Assembly: GCF_034259325.1 (NCBI RefSeq)
Contig: NZ_JAXIVS010000020.1
Coordinates: forward strand, 85,461 to 149,460
Source of the DNA: Hyalangium ruber
Lineage (GTDB): Bacteria > Myxococcota > Myxococcia > Myxococcales > Myxococcaceae
Direction: 5' to 3'
Length of the DNA: 64,000 nucleotides
The position numbers and the translations under genes are program-made. How positions within the stretch are numbered: position 1 is the stretch's first letter; every line of letters begins with the position of its first letter. Shown here piece after piece: positions 45,385 to 54,770 of the stretch. A model generated the notes under the pieces. The model did no database searches. It was not told where the DNA came from and saw only the letters and a program-made list of their open reading frames with translations.

Positions 45385-46425
45385 ATGGGGAGCTGGGCGG
45401 CAGGACCTTTTGGCAATGACAAGGGGCTCGACTACGTCGGCGAGGTCGTCGATGGGTTCATGAGCGTCATCCTCGACTTCCTGGAGCAGCCTCGCCTCGG
45501 CGAGGGCTTCGAGCAGGCCTTCGCGGCGGTCGCGCTGCTCAACATCCTGGATCAGAAGGTGACGGTGCCGCTGCCCAGCGCCGAGGAGGTGGACGTCTGG
45601 AAGCGCGTCTTCCTCACCACCCTCGACTCGCAACCGGACGCGCCCCCGTCGGACAAGGGCCTCCAGCGCTCGCAGCGCCGGGCGGTCGAGAAGGAGTTCG
45701 ATCGGCTGCTCACCGCCTGCCGCGAGCGCGTGGACAGCGCGGACCGGCGGGCGCTGGGGACGATGGGGCGGCGGCTGCTGCGGGCCTGGTCTCGCCGGCC
45801 GAGAGAGCCCTTCACGCTGGACTACCGGGAGCTGGCCGAGTGGGCCACGGGCTTCGATGACGACATCGAGCGCGCCTGGAACGCCTGCCCCCGAGGGGAC
45901 TGGCTCATCGGGCTGGCGACGGCGCTCGGGGTGCCCGTGAAGGAGCTGCTCCCGGCGGTGGCGACGCTCGTCTCCCAGGTGTTGCCGAAGCTCCCCCCGG
46001 GCGAGCCACGGCCGGCCGAGGCGCTGCGCGCCGCCGAGCGCTGGGTGCAGGGCGAAGGCACGGGCGCCGAGTGTGCCCATGCCCGGAATGTGGCGCTCGT
46101 GGCGGCCAAGGGGCTGGGACTGGTGCCCGCCGCCGCCGCGCGCGCCGCCGCCGCGCTGGCGGATGCCGCCGCCGAGGCCGAGGCGGGCCACTCCCCCATC
46201 CTCCGCGACTCCCTCACGGCGGCGGTGAAGGAGTACGCGCTGGTGGCGCAGCTCGAGGCCGGGCTCGCCGCCGAGGCCGCGGGCAAGGAGCACAACGCCG
46301 CCATGCTCGGAGATGGCTCCCGCGCACGTGACGCGGCAAGTCAGGCCGCCGCGCCCCTGCTCCGCGCCCACATTCCGTGGGCCACGGTTCGGCAGGCCTT
46401 CGCCCACTCTTCCTCGGGCAGGTAA
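45385..46425 (+). CDS. DUF4259-domain protein
   Basis: A 346-residue protein whose N-terminus MGSWAAGPFGNDKGLDYVGEVVD is the DUF4259 signature (usually MGTWGxGPFDNDxALDFL), a family frequent in toxin-immunity neighbourhoods. After the usual 130-residue domain, about 200 residues have no assignment; part of this tail is very Ala-rich and helical (AAAARAAAALADAAAEAEAG). I start it at ATG 45385 because of the motif. It is probably a single gene. An immunity or regulatory role is only a suggestion. Confidence 0.7.
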   Translation: MGSWAAGPFGNDKGLDYVGEVVDGFMSVILDFLEQPRLGEGFEQAFAAVALLNILDQKVTVPLPSAEEVDVWKRVFLTTLDSQPDAPPSDKGLQRSQRRAVEKEFDRLLTACRERVDSADRRALGTMGRRLLRAWSRRPREPFTLDYRELAEWATGFDDDIERAWNACPRGDWLIGLATALGVPVKELLPAVATLVSQVLPKLPPGEPRPAEALRAAERWVQGEGTGAECAHARNVALVAAKGLGLVPAAAARAAAALADAAAEAEAGHSPILRDSLTAAVKEYALVAQLEAGLAAEAAGKEHNAAMLGDGSRARDAASQAAAPLLRAHIPWATVRQAFAHSSSGR

Positions 46426-46524
46426 CGGGCCCAGGCACTCCGCTCGATGACGCAGGGGCTCTAGCGTCCAGGAGCCGACACAGGGCTCGCGCGGCGAGCC
46501 AATGGTGCCTGGGGAGGTGCTCGC

Positions 46525-46530
46525 TACCCT
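46525..46530 (+). promoter_or_regulatory. -10-like box close to a start codon
   Basis: TACCCT ends seven bases before ATG 46538. If it is the -10 box it fixes the start at 46538 rather than 46502, because the upstream ATG would not be transcribed. Confidence 0.3.
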
Positions 46531-46537
46531 GCGCGCC

Positions 46538-47662
46538 ATGCACCTCGTCAAGGAATCCGCACCCGAGTTCGAAGTCATCCCGGACCTGGACTCGGCATGG
46601 TCGGTCGAAGGCTCCGCGTCGCGACTGGCGGCGGTCCGCAAGGGCGCGCAGGCGCTGCGCGAGCGGTTCGCCTCCGAGCGGCCGGTGCTGGGCGTCCGGA
46701 GCTTCGAGCTGCTGACGATGGCCTATCCGGCGCGCTTCGGGTTCTGGGGCGCGGCGCGGCTGCCCATCCCCTATGTGCTGGTGCGCCACCGCGCGGTGCT
46801 GGTGCAGTTCCGGCAGGACGGGGAGCTGCGCAACCTGCTGTTCAACCCCACCGATGTCTCCCAGGTCTCCCGGGCCCCCTACCTGGCGCAGCAGCGCGAG
46901 CGCAAAGCCGTGCTCGGCCGGATGTTCCTTCGGGTACACGAGTCGCTGGAGCCCCAGCTGCGCCGCATCGGTGTGACGCCCGAGGACATCGACTACGTGG
47001 CCTTCGACCACTTCCACCTGCAGGACGTGCGCAAGCTGGTCGGCACGGGCCGTGGGACTCCGGCGCGCTTCCCTCGCGCGCGGCTGCTGACACCCCGGCG
47101 CGAGTGGGCCCAGTGGGAGGAGCTACACCCGCTTCACTCCTCCTTCCTCATCCCCGACGGCAAGAAGGGCGTGCCCTCGGAGCGCGTGGTCCTCACCGAC
47201 CACGACCTGCGCCTGGGAGATGGCGTCATGCTGGTGCGGACGCCCGGGCACACGGCGGGCCACCAGACGCTCTTCTTCAAGACGGCCACGGGGGTCTGGG
47301 CCATCACCGAGAACGGCATCAGCGCCGACAACTGGTCGCCGCATGCCAGCCGCATCCCCGGCATCGCGAGCCGCACCCAGGAGCAGGGCCTGGAGGTGCT
47401 GCCCAACCTGGGCACCGCCGAGAGCGGGCTGGACCAGTACAACGCCATGGTGCTGGAGAAGACGCTGGTCGATCGCACCCTGGACGATGCGAGCTTCCTG
47501 CAGATCCTCCCCTCCTTCGAGGCCACCGCCTCGCGCCTGACCCCCGGCGTGAAGCCGTACATGCACCCCGCCCTCTCCTTCGGTCCGCTCGTGCTCACCG
47601 ATGAGCGGGCCCAGCATGGCTGGACGCCGCGCCCCCAGCCCGCCATCGCGCACATGGTTTGA
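46538..47662 (+). CDS. Metallo-beta-lactamase-fold protein with altered metal motif
   Basis: A 374-residue protein (386 if ATG 46502 is used). The second half shows a beta-lactamase-like hydrolase fold: IDYVAFDHFHLQDVRKLVG occupies the place of the HxHxDH motif, and VRTPGHTAGHQTLFF supplies the later His. Compared with HxHxDH, the fourth and sixth residues differ (HFHLQD), so one metal site may be altered. GVWAITENGISADNW and the C-terminal His (YMHPAL) may complete the site. It has no signal peptide and is isolated. Hydrolase activity is uncertain. Confidence 0.7.
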   Translation: MHLVKESAPEFEVIPDLDSAWSVEGSASRLAAVRKGAQALRERFASERPVLGVRSFELLTMAYPARFGFWGAARLPIPYVLVRHRAVLVQFRQDGELRNLLFNPTDVSQVSRAPYLAQQRERKAVLGRMFLRVHESLEPQLRRIGVTPEDIDYVAFDHFHLQDVRKLVGTGRGTPARFPRARLLTPRREWAQWEELHPLHSSFLIPDGKKGVPSERVVLTDHDLRLGDGVMLVRTPGHTAGHQTLFFKTATGVWAITENGISADNWSPHASRIPGIASRTQEQGLEVLPNLGTAESGLDQYNAMVLEKTLVDRTLDDASFLQILPSFEATASRLTPGVKPYMHPALSFGPLVLTDERAQHGWTPRPQPAIAHMV

Positions 47663-47697
47663 GTGGAACTCGCTGGGAGGCCTTCCAAGCCGGCAAG

Positions 47698-48537
47698 ATG
47701 GCGGGGATGCCCTCCTCGACGGTTCCGCCTCCGGGCTCCCGCTGTCCTCTGGCCGTGACGACCTCCGACCGCGACGCGCCGGAACTCGCGCGGCGTGCCC
47801 AGCAGGCGGCGGCGGAGGTCGGAGTGCCCTACCTGGAGCGCACCCATAAGCTCTCGCTCGCGTCGATGTTGGCCGACAAGGCCGACGTGCTCATCGTGCT
47901 GGAGGCCCACGCGGTCTCCCTGGTGGACGCGCAGGGCTCCCTCCGGTTCTCCCCGGGGCTGGCACACCTGCGGGTGAAACAGCTGGATGCCGGGGTCCAC
48001 GAGGACATGCTCCTGCGCATCGCCGGACTGAGCGAGGGTGAGCGCGTCCTGGACTGCACGCTGGGCCTGGGCGTCGATGCGCAGGTGGCGGCGCGCCTGG
48101 TGGGCACCTCGGGAGCGGTCACCGCCCTGGAGAAGAGCCCCGCGCTCTACCTGCTCGCCCGGCACGGGCTGGAGACCCTGTCCCAGCATCCGCGCGCGTG
48201 TACCATCCAGGCGGTATACGCCGACGCGAGCAAGTACCTGCGCACGCTTCCGGCTGGAGCCTTCGACGTGGTGCTCTTCGATCCGATGTTCGAGCGCCAG
48301 CGCAAGTCCTCGGTGGCGTTCGAGACGCTGCGGCGCCACGCGGACTACGCGCCGCTCACCCGGGAGACCCTCGCGGAGGCCCAGCGCGTGGCACGCAGGG
48401 CGGTGCTCATCAAGGGCTCGCGCTACTCCAGCGACTTCAAGAAGCTGGGTATCCAGCCCGAGCCCGCCCGGCCGAATGCCACCGTGCTCTGGGCGAAGCT
48501 ACCGGGCGAGGGCTACTTGGGCACCCCCGAGCCGTAA
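47698..48537 (+). CDS. RsmJ-like SAM-dependent methyltransferase
   Basis: A class I methyltransferase of 279 residues (start could also be GTG 47755). The SAM loop is VLDCTLGLGVDAQVAARLVG and the motif VVLFDPMFERQRKSSVAFETL closely parallels the DPMFPxxKKSA motif of RsmJ, the enzyme that methylates G1516 of 16S rRNA in E. coli; a Lys-Gly (VLIKGSRY) near the end also fits. The N-terminal extension (KADVLIVLEAHAVSLV) is of the type found in this family in delta-proteobacteria. The 3' end overlaps the convergent membrane-protein gene by 25 bp. The exact rRNA target is inferred. Confidence 0.7.
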   Translation: MAGMPSSTVPPPGSRCPLAVTTSDRDAPELARRAQQAAAEVGVPYLERTHKLSLASMLADKADVLIVLEAHAVSLVDAQGSLRFSPGLAHLRVKQLDAGVHEDMLLRIAGLSEGERVLDCTLGLGVDAQVAARLVGTSGAVTALEKSPALYLLARHGLETLSQHPRACTIQAVYADASKYLRTLPAGAFDVVLFDPMFERQRKSSVAFETLRRHADYAPLTRETLAEAQRVARRAVLIKGSRYSSDFKKLGIQPEPARPNATVLWAKLPGEGYLGTPEP

Positions 48538-49106
48538 CGGTCGTAGGCGATGAAACCCTTCGTGGGCTTGCAGAGCTTGGGGAGGACCACCTCATCGCGA
48601 GCCAGGCCCACCGCCATCACCCACAGCACTGACGTGGACACCAGGCTCAAGAGGGCAACACTCCTCTTCTCACCGAACAACCGCTTGCCCCACCCTTGGA
48701 AGATCACAGCCTGCAGGAGGAAGAGGACCGTGGGAGCGGCCAACAACACCAGCACCATGGAGCGGTTCACCGTACACCTGGCCAGGTCACGCGCGCTGAG
48801 GCTGAGAAGTGGCCCCGCGGCCGAGACGGCGGCCAGCAGCAGGATGAGCGCAGCGCCGACGAGCAGGAAGAAGAACCGGCGGAACCCTGACGGGCTGGGC
48901 TGACCCTCGGCGGTCGAGCCCCGCACGTTGACGAGGACGACGCGGTTCAAGAACACCGCGCCCGCGGTCCAGAGGAGCAGATCGAGCCAGAGCGTCTGGG
49001 TGAAGGCGAAGGCGCTGGTGTCCATCGCGTTGATGCAGGCGAGGGCACGCAGCGGCCAGGTGGCCGCCGCGCAGAGCACGATGGGGACGAGGGCTCGGGA
49101 GAGCAT
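48513..49106 (-). CDS. Unknown membrane protein, 197 aa
   Basis: A 197-residue inner-membrane protein with about four hydrophobic segments: an N-terminal signal-like helix (VPIVLCAAATWPLRALAC), LWLDLLLWTAGAVFL, FFFLLVGAALILLLAAVSAAG, and MVLVLLAAPTVLFLLQAVIF, plus a last segment ALLSLVSTSVLWVMAVGLA. No family is recognised. The stop region overlaps the methyltransferase on the other strand. Cysteines near the ends (CINAMD, LCKPTKG) could pair outside the membrane. Confidence 0.7.
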   Translation of the reverse strand: MLSRALVPIVLCAAATWPLRALACINAMDTSAFAFTQTLWLDLLLWTAGAVFLNRVVLVNVRGSTAEGQPSPSGFRRFFFLLVGAALILLLAAVSAAGPLLSLSARDLARCTVNRSMVLVLLAAPTVLFLLQAVIFQGWGKRLFGEKRSVALLSLVSTSVLWVMAVGLARDEVVLPKLCKPTKGFIAYDRYGSGVPK

Positions 49107-49266
49107 TCACCCAGAGTATCACCGTAGGCGGCGGACGGCCCAACAGTGAAAACCGGTATGTCAGAGAGTCCTGGTACTTCCCCTGCCCTCAGCGGAGCAG
49201 GACACCCCCGCTCTCAACCCCGGCAGTACGCGGAGTCACCGAATGCAAGGTCGTTACGTGGGATGG

Positions 49267-51498
49267 ATGAAGAAGATTTTGGGAGCCTGTCTCGGGCTCT
49301 GGCTGGTCGTGGGCTGCGGACAACCGATGGACGTGCCCGAAGAGGGCGCCTCGCTGGACACCGCGCACTCGAGTCTGCAGGGGCGGGCCCGCATCTCGGC
49401 GGGAACGCACCACGCTCTGGCATTGCGTCCAGATGGCACGGTGTGGGCAGTGGGCACCAACTCCTATGGTGAGCTGGGGGATGGCACCACGATCCAGCGC
49501 ATCGCGCCGGTACAGGTGCAAGGGTTGGAGGATGTGGTGTCCGTGTCCGCGGGCGGTCACTTCTCGCTCGCGGTGCGCGCGGACGGCACGGTGTGGGCCT
49601 GGGGCTACAACATCTACGGCCAGCTGGGAGATGGCACCATCACCCGGCGCCTCGTGCCGGTGCAGGTGCAGGGGTTGAGCGATGTGGTGTCCGTGTCCGC
49701 GGGCTACAACCACGCGCTGGCGGTACGCGCGGACGGAACGGCGTGGGCCTGGGGCTTCAACACCTTCAACCAGCTGGGGGATGGCACCACGACGAAGCGC
49801 ACGGTGCCGGTGCCGGTGCAAGGGCTCGGCTCCACGGGGGTGGTGGCCGTGGCGGCGGGCACTTCGCACTCGCTGGCCTTGCGCTCGGACGGCACGGTGT
49901 GGGGCTGGGGCGCCAACAGCTCCGGCCAGTTGGGAGATGGCACCACGACCCGGCGCATCATGCCGGTGCAGGTGCAAGGGCTCGGCTCCAACGGGGTGAT
50001 CGCCTTGGCGACGGGCAACAGCCACGCGCTGGCGGTGCGCGCGAACGGCACGGTGTGGGCCTGGGGCTCCAACGACTATGGCCAGGTAGGCGATGGCACC
50101 ACGAGCAACCGCACCCTGCCCGCGCAGGTGCAAGGGCTGAGCGGGGTGCAGGCCGTGGCGGCGGGCGATTCGCACTCGCTGGTCTTGCGCTCGAACGGGA
50201 CGGTGTGGGCCTGGGGCGAGAACTTCGCCGGTGAGCTGGGAGATGGCACCGGGACCAACAGCAGCGTGCCGGTGCAGGTGCAGGGGTTGAGCGGGGCAAT
50301 GGCCGTGGCCGCGGGAGACAACTTCTCGTTGGCGGTGCGCGCGGACAGCACGGTGTGGGCCTGGGGCTCGAACGAATACGGAAAGCGGGGAGATGGCACC
50401 CTCTACCACCGCACCGAGCCGGTGCAGGTGCAAGGGCTGAGCGACGTGCTGGCCGTGGAGGCGGGCGACAATCACTCGGTGGCCTTGCGCGAGGACGGCA
50501 CGGTGTGGACCTGGGGCTCCAACGGCTCCAACCAGCTCGGTGATGGGACCGCGACCCGGCGCAGCGTGCCGGTGCAGGTGCAAGGGTTGAGCGGAGTGGT
50601 GGCCGTGGCCGCGGGTGGTGTCCACACGCTGGCCTTGCGCAATGACGGCACGGTGTGGGCCTGGGGCGCCGGCGCGTTCGGCCAACTGGGGGATGGAACC
50701 AACCTCTACCGCAGCGTGCCGGTGCAAGTGCAAGGGCTGAGCGGGGTAGTGGCCGTGGCCGCGGGCCATTCGCACTCGCTGGCCTTGCGCTCGGACGGGA
50801 CGTTGTGGGCCTGGGGAATCAACGACGGCGGTCAGCTGGGCAGTGGCAACTACCTGAGGCGCAACGTGGCGGCGCAGGTGCAAGGGCTGAGCGGAGTGGT
50901 GGCCGTGGCCGCGGGCGACGCGCACTCGCTGGTGGTGCTCTCGAACGGCACGGTGCGGACCTGGGGCTACAACTTCTACGGGCAGCTGGGAGACGGCACC
51001 ACGACCACGCGGACCGTGCCGACGCAGGTGCAAGGACTGAGCGGGGTGGTGAGCCTGAAGGCGGGCGGTTCGCACTCGCTGGCGGTGCGCTCGGACGGCA
51101 CGGTGTGGGCTTGGGGCCTCAACAGCTCGGGCCAGTTGGGGGATGGCACCACGACCTGGCGCAGCGCGCCGGTCCAGGTGCAGGGACTGAGCGGGGTGGA
51201 GGCAGTAGCCGTCGGAGAGAACCACTCGCTGGCGATCCTCGCGGACGGCACGGTGTGGAACTGGGGCCTCAACAGCTTCGGCCAGCTGGGGGATGGCACC
51301 ACGACCTCGCGCAGCGCGCCGGTCCAGGTTCAAGCGCTCGGGATGAGCGGGGAGAGCGTGGCCACCGGGGGTACCCACTCGTTGGTGGTGCATGAGGACG
51401 GCACGGTGTGGGCCTGGGGCACCAACTCCGCCGGGCAGCTCGGGAATGGGGGAATCACCATGTACGCGACGGCTCCCATTCCCTCCTTGCTGTACTGA
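49267..51498 (+). CDS. RCC1-repeat lipoprotein, two seven-bladed propellers
   Basis: A 743-residue lipoprotein from ATG 49267 (an ATG at 49243 adds eight residues). The signal MKKILGACLGLWLVVGCG ends in a lipobox. The mature protein is 14 RCC1-type repeats of about 50 residues with the core LRxDGTVWAWGxNxxGQLGDGT; 14 blades would make two seven-bladed propellers. The DNA repeats are close to identical in places, so blades can be exchanged by recombination. These proteins are numerous in myxobacteria and probably bind partners at the cell surface. It stands alone. Confidence 0.9.
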   Translation: MKKILGACLGLWLVVGCGQPMDVPEEGASLDTAHSSLQGRARISAGTHHALALRPDGTVWAVGTNSYGELGDGTTIQRIAPVQVQGLEDVVSVSAGGHFSLAVRADGTVWAWGYNIYGQLGDGTITRRLVPVQVQGLSDVVSVSAGYNHALAVRADGTAWAWGFNTFNQLGDGTTTKRTVPVPVQGLGSTGVVAVAAGTSHSLALRSDGTVWGWGANSSGQLGDGTTTRRIMPVQVQGLGSNGVIALATGNSHALAVRANGTVWAWGSNDYGQVGDGTTSNRTLPAQVQGLSGVQAVAAGDSHSLVLRSNGTVWAWGENFAGELGDGTGTNSSVPVQVQGLSGAMAVAAGDNFSLAVRADSTVWAWGSNEYGKRGDGTLYHRTEPVQVQGLSDVLAVEAGDNHSVALREDGTVWTWGSNGSNQLGDGTATRRSVPVQVQGLSGVVAVAAGGVHTLALRNDGTVWAWGAGAFGQLGDGTNLYRSVPVQVQGLSGVVAVAAGHSHSLALRSDGTLWAWGINDGGQLGSGNYLRRNVAAQVQGLSGVVAVAAGDAHSLVVLSNGTVRTWGYNFYGQLGDGTTTTRTVPTQVQGLSGVVSLKAGGSHSLAVRSDGTVWAWGLNSSGQLGDGTTTWRSAPVQVQGLSGVEAVAVGENHSLAILADGTVWNWGLNSFGQLGDGTTTSRSAPVQVQALGMSGESVATGGTHSLVVHEDGTVWAWGTNSAGQLGNGGITMYATAPIPSLLY

Positions 51499-51862
51499 GG
51501 GCCGACGCAGCCTGTGCGCGCGGTGCTCTCCAGGGCACCGCGCGCCGCTCCCCCACCCGTGCCCTGAAAGGTGGTTGCGCGAGAAGGCTCCACACATCAA
51601 AATAGAGCCATGGGCCTCTACGCCTACATTCGCTTGCGCTAAGCAGGGCAGCGAGCATCCACGCCTCGCTGCCGCACTCGTGCCCGCTTTCCGTCTCGGA
51701 AGGTCCGGGCGCGACGCGCATGCCCTGGGTCCCCCTTGAAATACGCTCTGCACGACGCCCGATGCCCGAGGCGCTCGTGCGAGGACCGCGTGGACCGCCA
51801 CACCGGGTCATGAGCCCTGCGCTCCGGACCTTCTCTCGATTCGTCGCAGAGGAGGCCATGCC
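51499..51862. other. Intergenic stretch of 364 bp
   Basis: It lies between the RCC1 lipoprotein and hflX, which are on the same strand. I see no gene, no repeat and no clear hairpin terminator. It presumably contains the hflX promoter. Confidence 0.4.
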
Positions 51863-53176
51863 ATGTCTCAGCGTTCCGACCGTTTCCGCAGTCCTGACTC
51901 CCGCGGTTCCACCGCGATCCTCGTCGCCATCCAGCTCCCGCACGTCACGGATTCCGAGGTGACCACCTCGCTCTCCGAACTCGAGCGACTCGTCTCCAGT
52001 CTCGGCATCCGTGTGCTCGGCACCACCCTTCAGAAGCGAGCGAACGCCACCTCGCTATCGCTCCTCGGCGAAGGCAAGGTGCGGGAGCTCGCGACCCTCA
52101 CCGGCGGTCCCGGAGGTGACCCGCAGCCCCCCTCGGCGCGCTCGGAGATCGCCAACCTCGTCGTCATCGACACCGAGCTGACGCCGGGCCAACTCCGGAA
52201 TCTGGAGCTCGCCCTGGGCGTCGACGTCCTCGATCGCACGGCCATCATCCTGCGGGTGTTCGAGCAGCGCGCCCAGACACGCGAAGCCCGGCTGGAGGTC
52301 GAGATCGCCCGCCTGCTGCACGAGGCGCCGAGAATCCGCGACGACGCGTCCCTCGGCGATCGCGAGGGCGGCGGTGGACGCGGCGGAAGAGGCCACTCGA
52401 ATGTGGAGCTCGCCAAGCAGCGCAACCGGGAGCGGGTGGCCGCCCTGCGCCGGGAACTCGAGGGGGCGCGAGCGGCGCAAGAGGCCCGGCGGGCGAGGAG
52501 GAAGGACACGCCGCGCGTGGCGCTCGTGGGCTACACGAACGCAGGGAAGTCCTCCCTGATGCGAGCGCTGACCGGCAGCGACGTTCTGGTGGAGGACAAG
52601 CTGTTCGCGACGCTTGGCACCACGGTGCGCGCGCTTCAGCCCGAGACAACACCGCGCATCCTCGTCTCCGACACGGTGGGCTTCATCAAGAACCTGCCGC
52701 ACGGGCTCATCGCGTCGTTCCGGTCGACACTGGACGAGGCGCATGACGCCGGGCTCCTGCTCTACGTCGTCGATGCCGCGGACCCCGAGTTGCGCAACCA
52801 ACTCGAACTCACACGGCACGTCATCGAAGAGATCGGCGCCTCGGAGATCCCCTCGCGGGTGCTCCTCAACAAGATCGACCGGGTGAGCCCCGAGGAGCGC
52901 CACCGGCTCGCCGCCGAGCTCCCCGAAGCCCTCCATCTCAGCGCCCATGACGCGGGAGACATGCAGCGGCTTCGGGAGACCCTGATCGCCTTCTTCGACG
53001 AGGCCTGGGCCAGCGAGCACTTCGACGTGCCCTACGCTCGGAGCGGACTGCTGGGAGAACTCCGGACGAGCGTGCGCATCATGTCGGAGGAGTACACCGA
53101 GCGGGGCATGCGCCTCGGGGTGCGAGGACCGCCTGCCGTGCTCGCCCGGCTCCGGCAACTGCTGGAGCGGGGCTGA
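51863..53176 (+). CDS. hflX: Ribosome-associated GTPase HflX
   Basis: A 437-residue GTPase that splits or rescues stalled ribosomes. The HflX-specific N-terminal domain includes the SLLGEGKVREL and VIDTELTPGQLRNLE motifs and is followed by the Gly-rich linker (GGGGRGGRG). The GTPase motifs are GYTNAGKSSLM (G1), DTVGFIKNLPHGLIASF (G3 and switch 2) and LNKIDRV (G4). The C-terminal domain (MSEEYTERGMRLGVRGPPAVLARL) is the short ribosome-binding tail. AGAGGAGG lies upstream. It is monocistronic as far as can be seen. Confidence 0.95.
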   Translation: MSQRSDRFRSPDSRGSTAILVAIQLPHVTDSEVTTSLSELERLVSSLGIRVLGTTLQKRANATSLSLLGEGKVRELATLTGGPGGDPQPPSARSEIANLVVIDTELTPGQLRNLELALGVDVLDRTAIILRVFEQRAQTREARLEVEIARLLHEAPRIRDDASLGDREGGGGRGGRGHSNVELAKQRNRERVAALRRELEGARAAQEARRARRKDTPRVALVGYTNAGKSSLMRALTGSDVLVEDKLFATLGTTVRALQPETTPRILVSDTVGFIKNLPHGLIASFRSTLDEAHDAGLLLYVVDAADPELRNQLELTRHVIEEIGASEIPSRVLLNKIDRVSPEERHRLAAELPEALHLSAHDAGDMQRLRETLIAFFDEAWASEHFDVPYARSGLLGELRTSVRIMSEEYTERGMRLGVRGPPAVLARLRQLLERG

Positions 53177-53263
53177 ACGAGAGCCCTACCCCGCCGATAG
53201 CAGACACTCTCAGCCGCCTCCCCTGGTTGAAGACCCGCCCGAGATGAGCGAAGGATGGGCACC

Positions 53264-54412
53264 ATGCCCAAGCCCCGTTCGACAGACATCGCCGCGCGAG
53301 CCGACAAGCAGCAGGCTCCGTTCCCCAAGGGAGAGGCCCTGGCGGGCACCCGGTCCACCGTGCCCGCCGGGAAGAAGTCCGCCGCGAAGGCGGGCAAGGT
53401 CCCGGACGTGGCTTCCGTCGCGCAGGTGCTGGCGGATGTCCACGTCACCACGCAGGGCACCGTGGTGGTGCTGGCGGCGACGCCGCACCCGAACTCCGAC
53501 TACGGCTATGTCGCCGGGGACGACCTCTGGGACTTCGATAACGGGGTGAAGTGGAACCAGCCCTGGACCGACCGGGTCTGGCTGGAGCAGGTGACGGTGG
53601 ACGTGGACGAGGACGAGGTCGACAACGTCACCTACGACGTGGACTTCAACCGCTTGCTCACCTCCGACGGCAAGGGCTGGACGCGCACCAAGCTGCCCAA
53701 GGCGCTTCCCTACGGCTACGTGGCCTCCACCCTCCGGGACCTGGGCGCGCCCTGGGGCCTCACGGGCTTTGGTGTCTCCGTGCTCGCGTTCGAAGGCGGG
53801 GGCAAGCGCTGGAAGCTCCGGGAGGTCACGGGGGCCGTCGCGCTCGACCTGGTGGATGGTGTCATCCACGAAGGGACCCTCTTCGGTCTGTGCTCGGCGA
53901 ATGGGCTGGGGAGGCTCACCCGCGAGGGCAAGGACCTGAGCTTCGAGCAGGTGGGCGAGGAGCAGAACGGGCTCCGCGGGCTGTTGTCCCACGCGGGCAC
54001 GCTCTACGCGTATGGCAACGACGGTCTGTTCGCGCTCGAGGACAAGGCCCTCGTCGCGCGGCACGCCACCCGCTTCCCCGTGACGGGCGCGTGCGCGGGG
54101 CCCGAAGGCAGCATCTACTTCCATACCGACGCGCAGGCGTTCCACCTCCCCGCCAGGGGCAAGGCGCGGAAGCTCGCCCTCCCCAAGGGGCCCGTGCAAT
54201 CGCTGGCCTTCTTCAAGGACCACCTGTTCGTCAGCCAGGACGACCGCGTCCTCCGCCTGGACGACGGCCAGGGCACGCCGCTCAAGGTCCCCACACCGGC
54301 GCCGGGTTACCCGCGCCTCAAGATCGCCGGTGGCAGGCTCTGGACGGTGTTCCCACACCACCTGGCCTTCACCACCAACGGCAAGTCCTTCCACACACTT
54401 CCGTTCCGCTGA
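53264..54412 (+). CDS. Unknown beta-propeller-like protein, 382 aa
   Basis: A 382-residue soluble protein from ATG 53264 (AAGGA eight bases upstream; ATG 53255 is the alternative). The first 50 residues are Lys/Ala/Pro-rich and probably disordered. The rest consists of strand repeats with GVSVLAFEGGGKRWK, GTLFGLCSANGLGRL, GTLYAYGNDGLFAL, GSIYFHTDAQAFHL and HLFVSQDDRVLRL, which look like blades of a six- or seven-bladed propeller. No catalytic residues are evident. A relation to immunity proteins is possible, but I have no direct support. Confidence 0.65.
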   Translation: MPKPRSTDIAARADKQQAPFPKGEALAGTRSTVPAGKKSAAKAGKVPDVASVAQVLADVHVTTQGTVVVLAATPHPNSDYGYVAGDDLWDFDNGVKWNQPWTDRVWLEQVTVDVDEDEVDNVTYDVDFNRLLTSDGKGWTRTKLPKALPYGYVASTLRDLGAPWGLTGFGVSVLAFEGGGKRWKLREVTGAVALDLVDGVIHEGTLFGLCSANGLGRLTREGKDLSFEQVGEEQNGLRGLLSHAGTLYAYGNDGLFALEDKALVARHATRFPVTGACAGPEGSIYFHTDAQAFHLPARGKARKLALPKGPVQSLAFFKDHLFVSQDDRVLRLDDGQGTPLKVPTPAPGYPRLKIAGGRLWTVFPHHLAFTTNGKSFHTLPFR

Positions 54413-54470
54413 AACTGAAGACGGGACAGGGGCTCAGCGGCGGGTGATGCGCATCGCCCATGTGGCAAAG

Positions 54471-54502
54471 AAAAACCCAGCAACCCTTTAAAGATTGCTG
54501 GG
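54471..54502 (-). terminator. Intrinsic terminator of a minus-strand RNA
   Basis: On the minus strand CCCAGCAA (from 54502) and TTGCTGGG (from 54483) pair as an eight-base stem, followed by TTTTTCTTTG. It lies directly after the tRNA/tmRNA-like 3' end, as expected for the 3' flank of an RNA gene. Confidence 0.75.
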
Positions 54503-54512
54503 CTTCTCGGGA

Positions 54513-54630
54513 TGGAGGCGGCGGGAATCGAACCCGCCGCAAGGCGGAAGCAAAACCCAAGCAGGTCGCGCTGTTACCGGCTAACGCCTTGAACTCACAC
54601 CGGATCGTACCCCCGCTCCGCCCCGTCTCA
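54513..54630 (-). repeat. tRNA/tmRNA-like 3' end and flank, copy 1
   Basis: On the minus strand the segment ends with a T arm (stem GCGGG, loop TTCGATT, stem CCCGC) followed by CGCCTCCA, the form of a tRNA or tmRNA 3' end. Upstream it holds CAAGGCG and CGCCTTG as a long-range pair. A second, similar copy (one indel, several substitutions) lies at 56780-56898. I find no 5' half (no matching acceptor strand within 400 bp), so it is a fragment, perhaps an attachment site left by an integrative element. Copy 1 keeps a terminator. Confidence 0.5.
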
Positions 54631-54635
54631 TCGCT

Positions 54636-54682
54636 GGTCAGATGCACCTTTCACGGCGCACGCACACTGGGGGCACATGCAG
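54636..54682 (-). repeat. 5' exon and first 32 nt of a group II intron (truncated copy)
   Basis: These 47 bp are identical to 57689-57735. On the minus strand they read as exon target CTGCATGTGCCCCCA (54682-54668) followed by an intron 5' end beginning GTGTGCG. The intron stops after 32 nt and is joined to the flank of the tRNA-like fragment. So copy 1 is the same unit as copy 2 with almost the whole intron deleted. Confidence 0.7.
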
Positions 54683-54770
54683 CCCAACAGGGTCAATCCG
54701 CTTACGGGCGCGAGCGGCCTGAGTTCCTTGGTCTCCCATGGCTCACGAGAGGTCCGTGGAAGGCGGAAGG

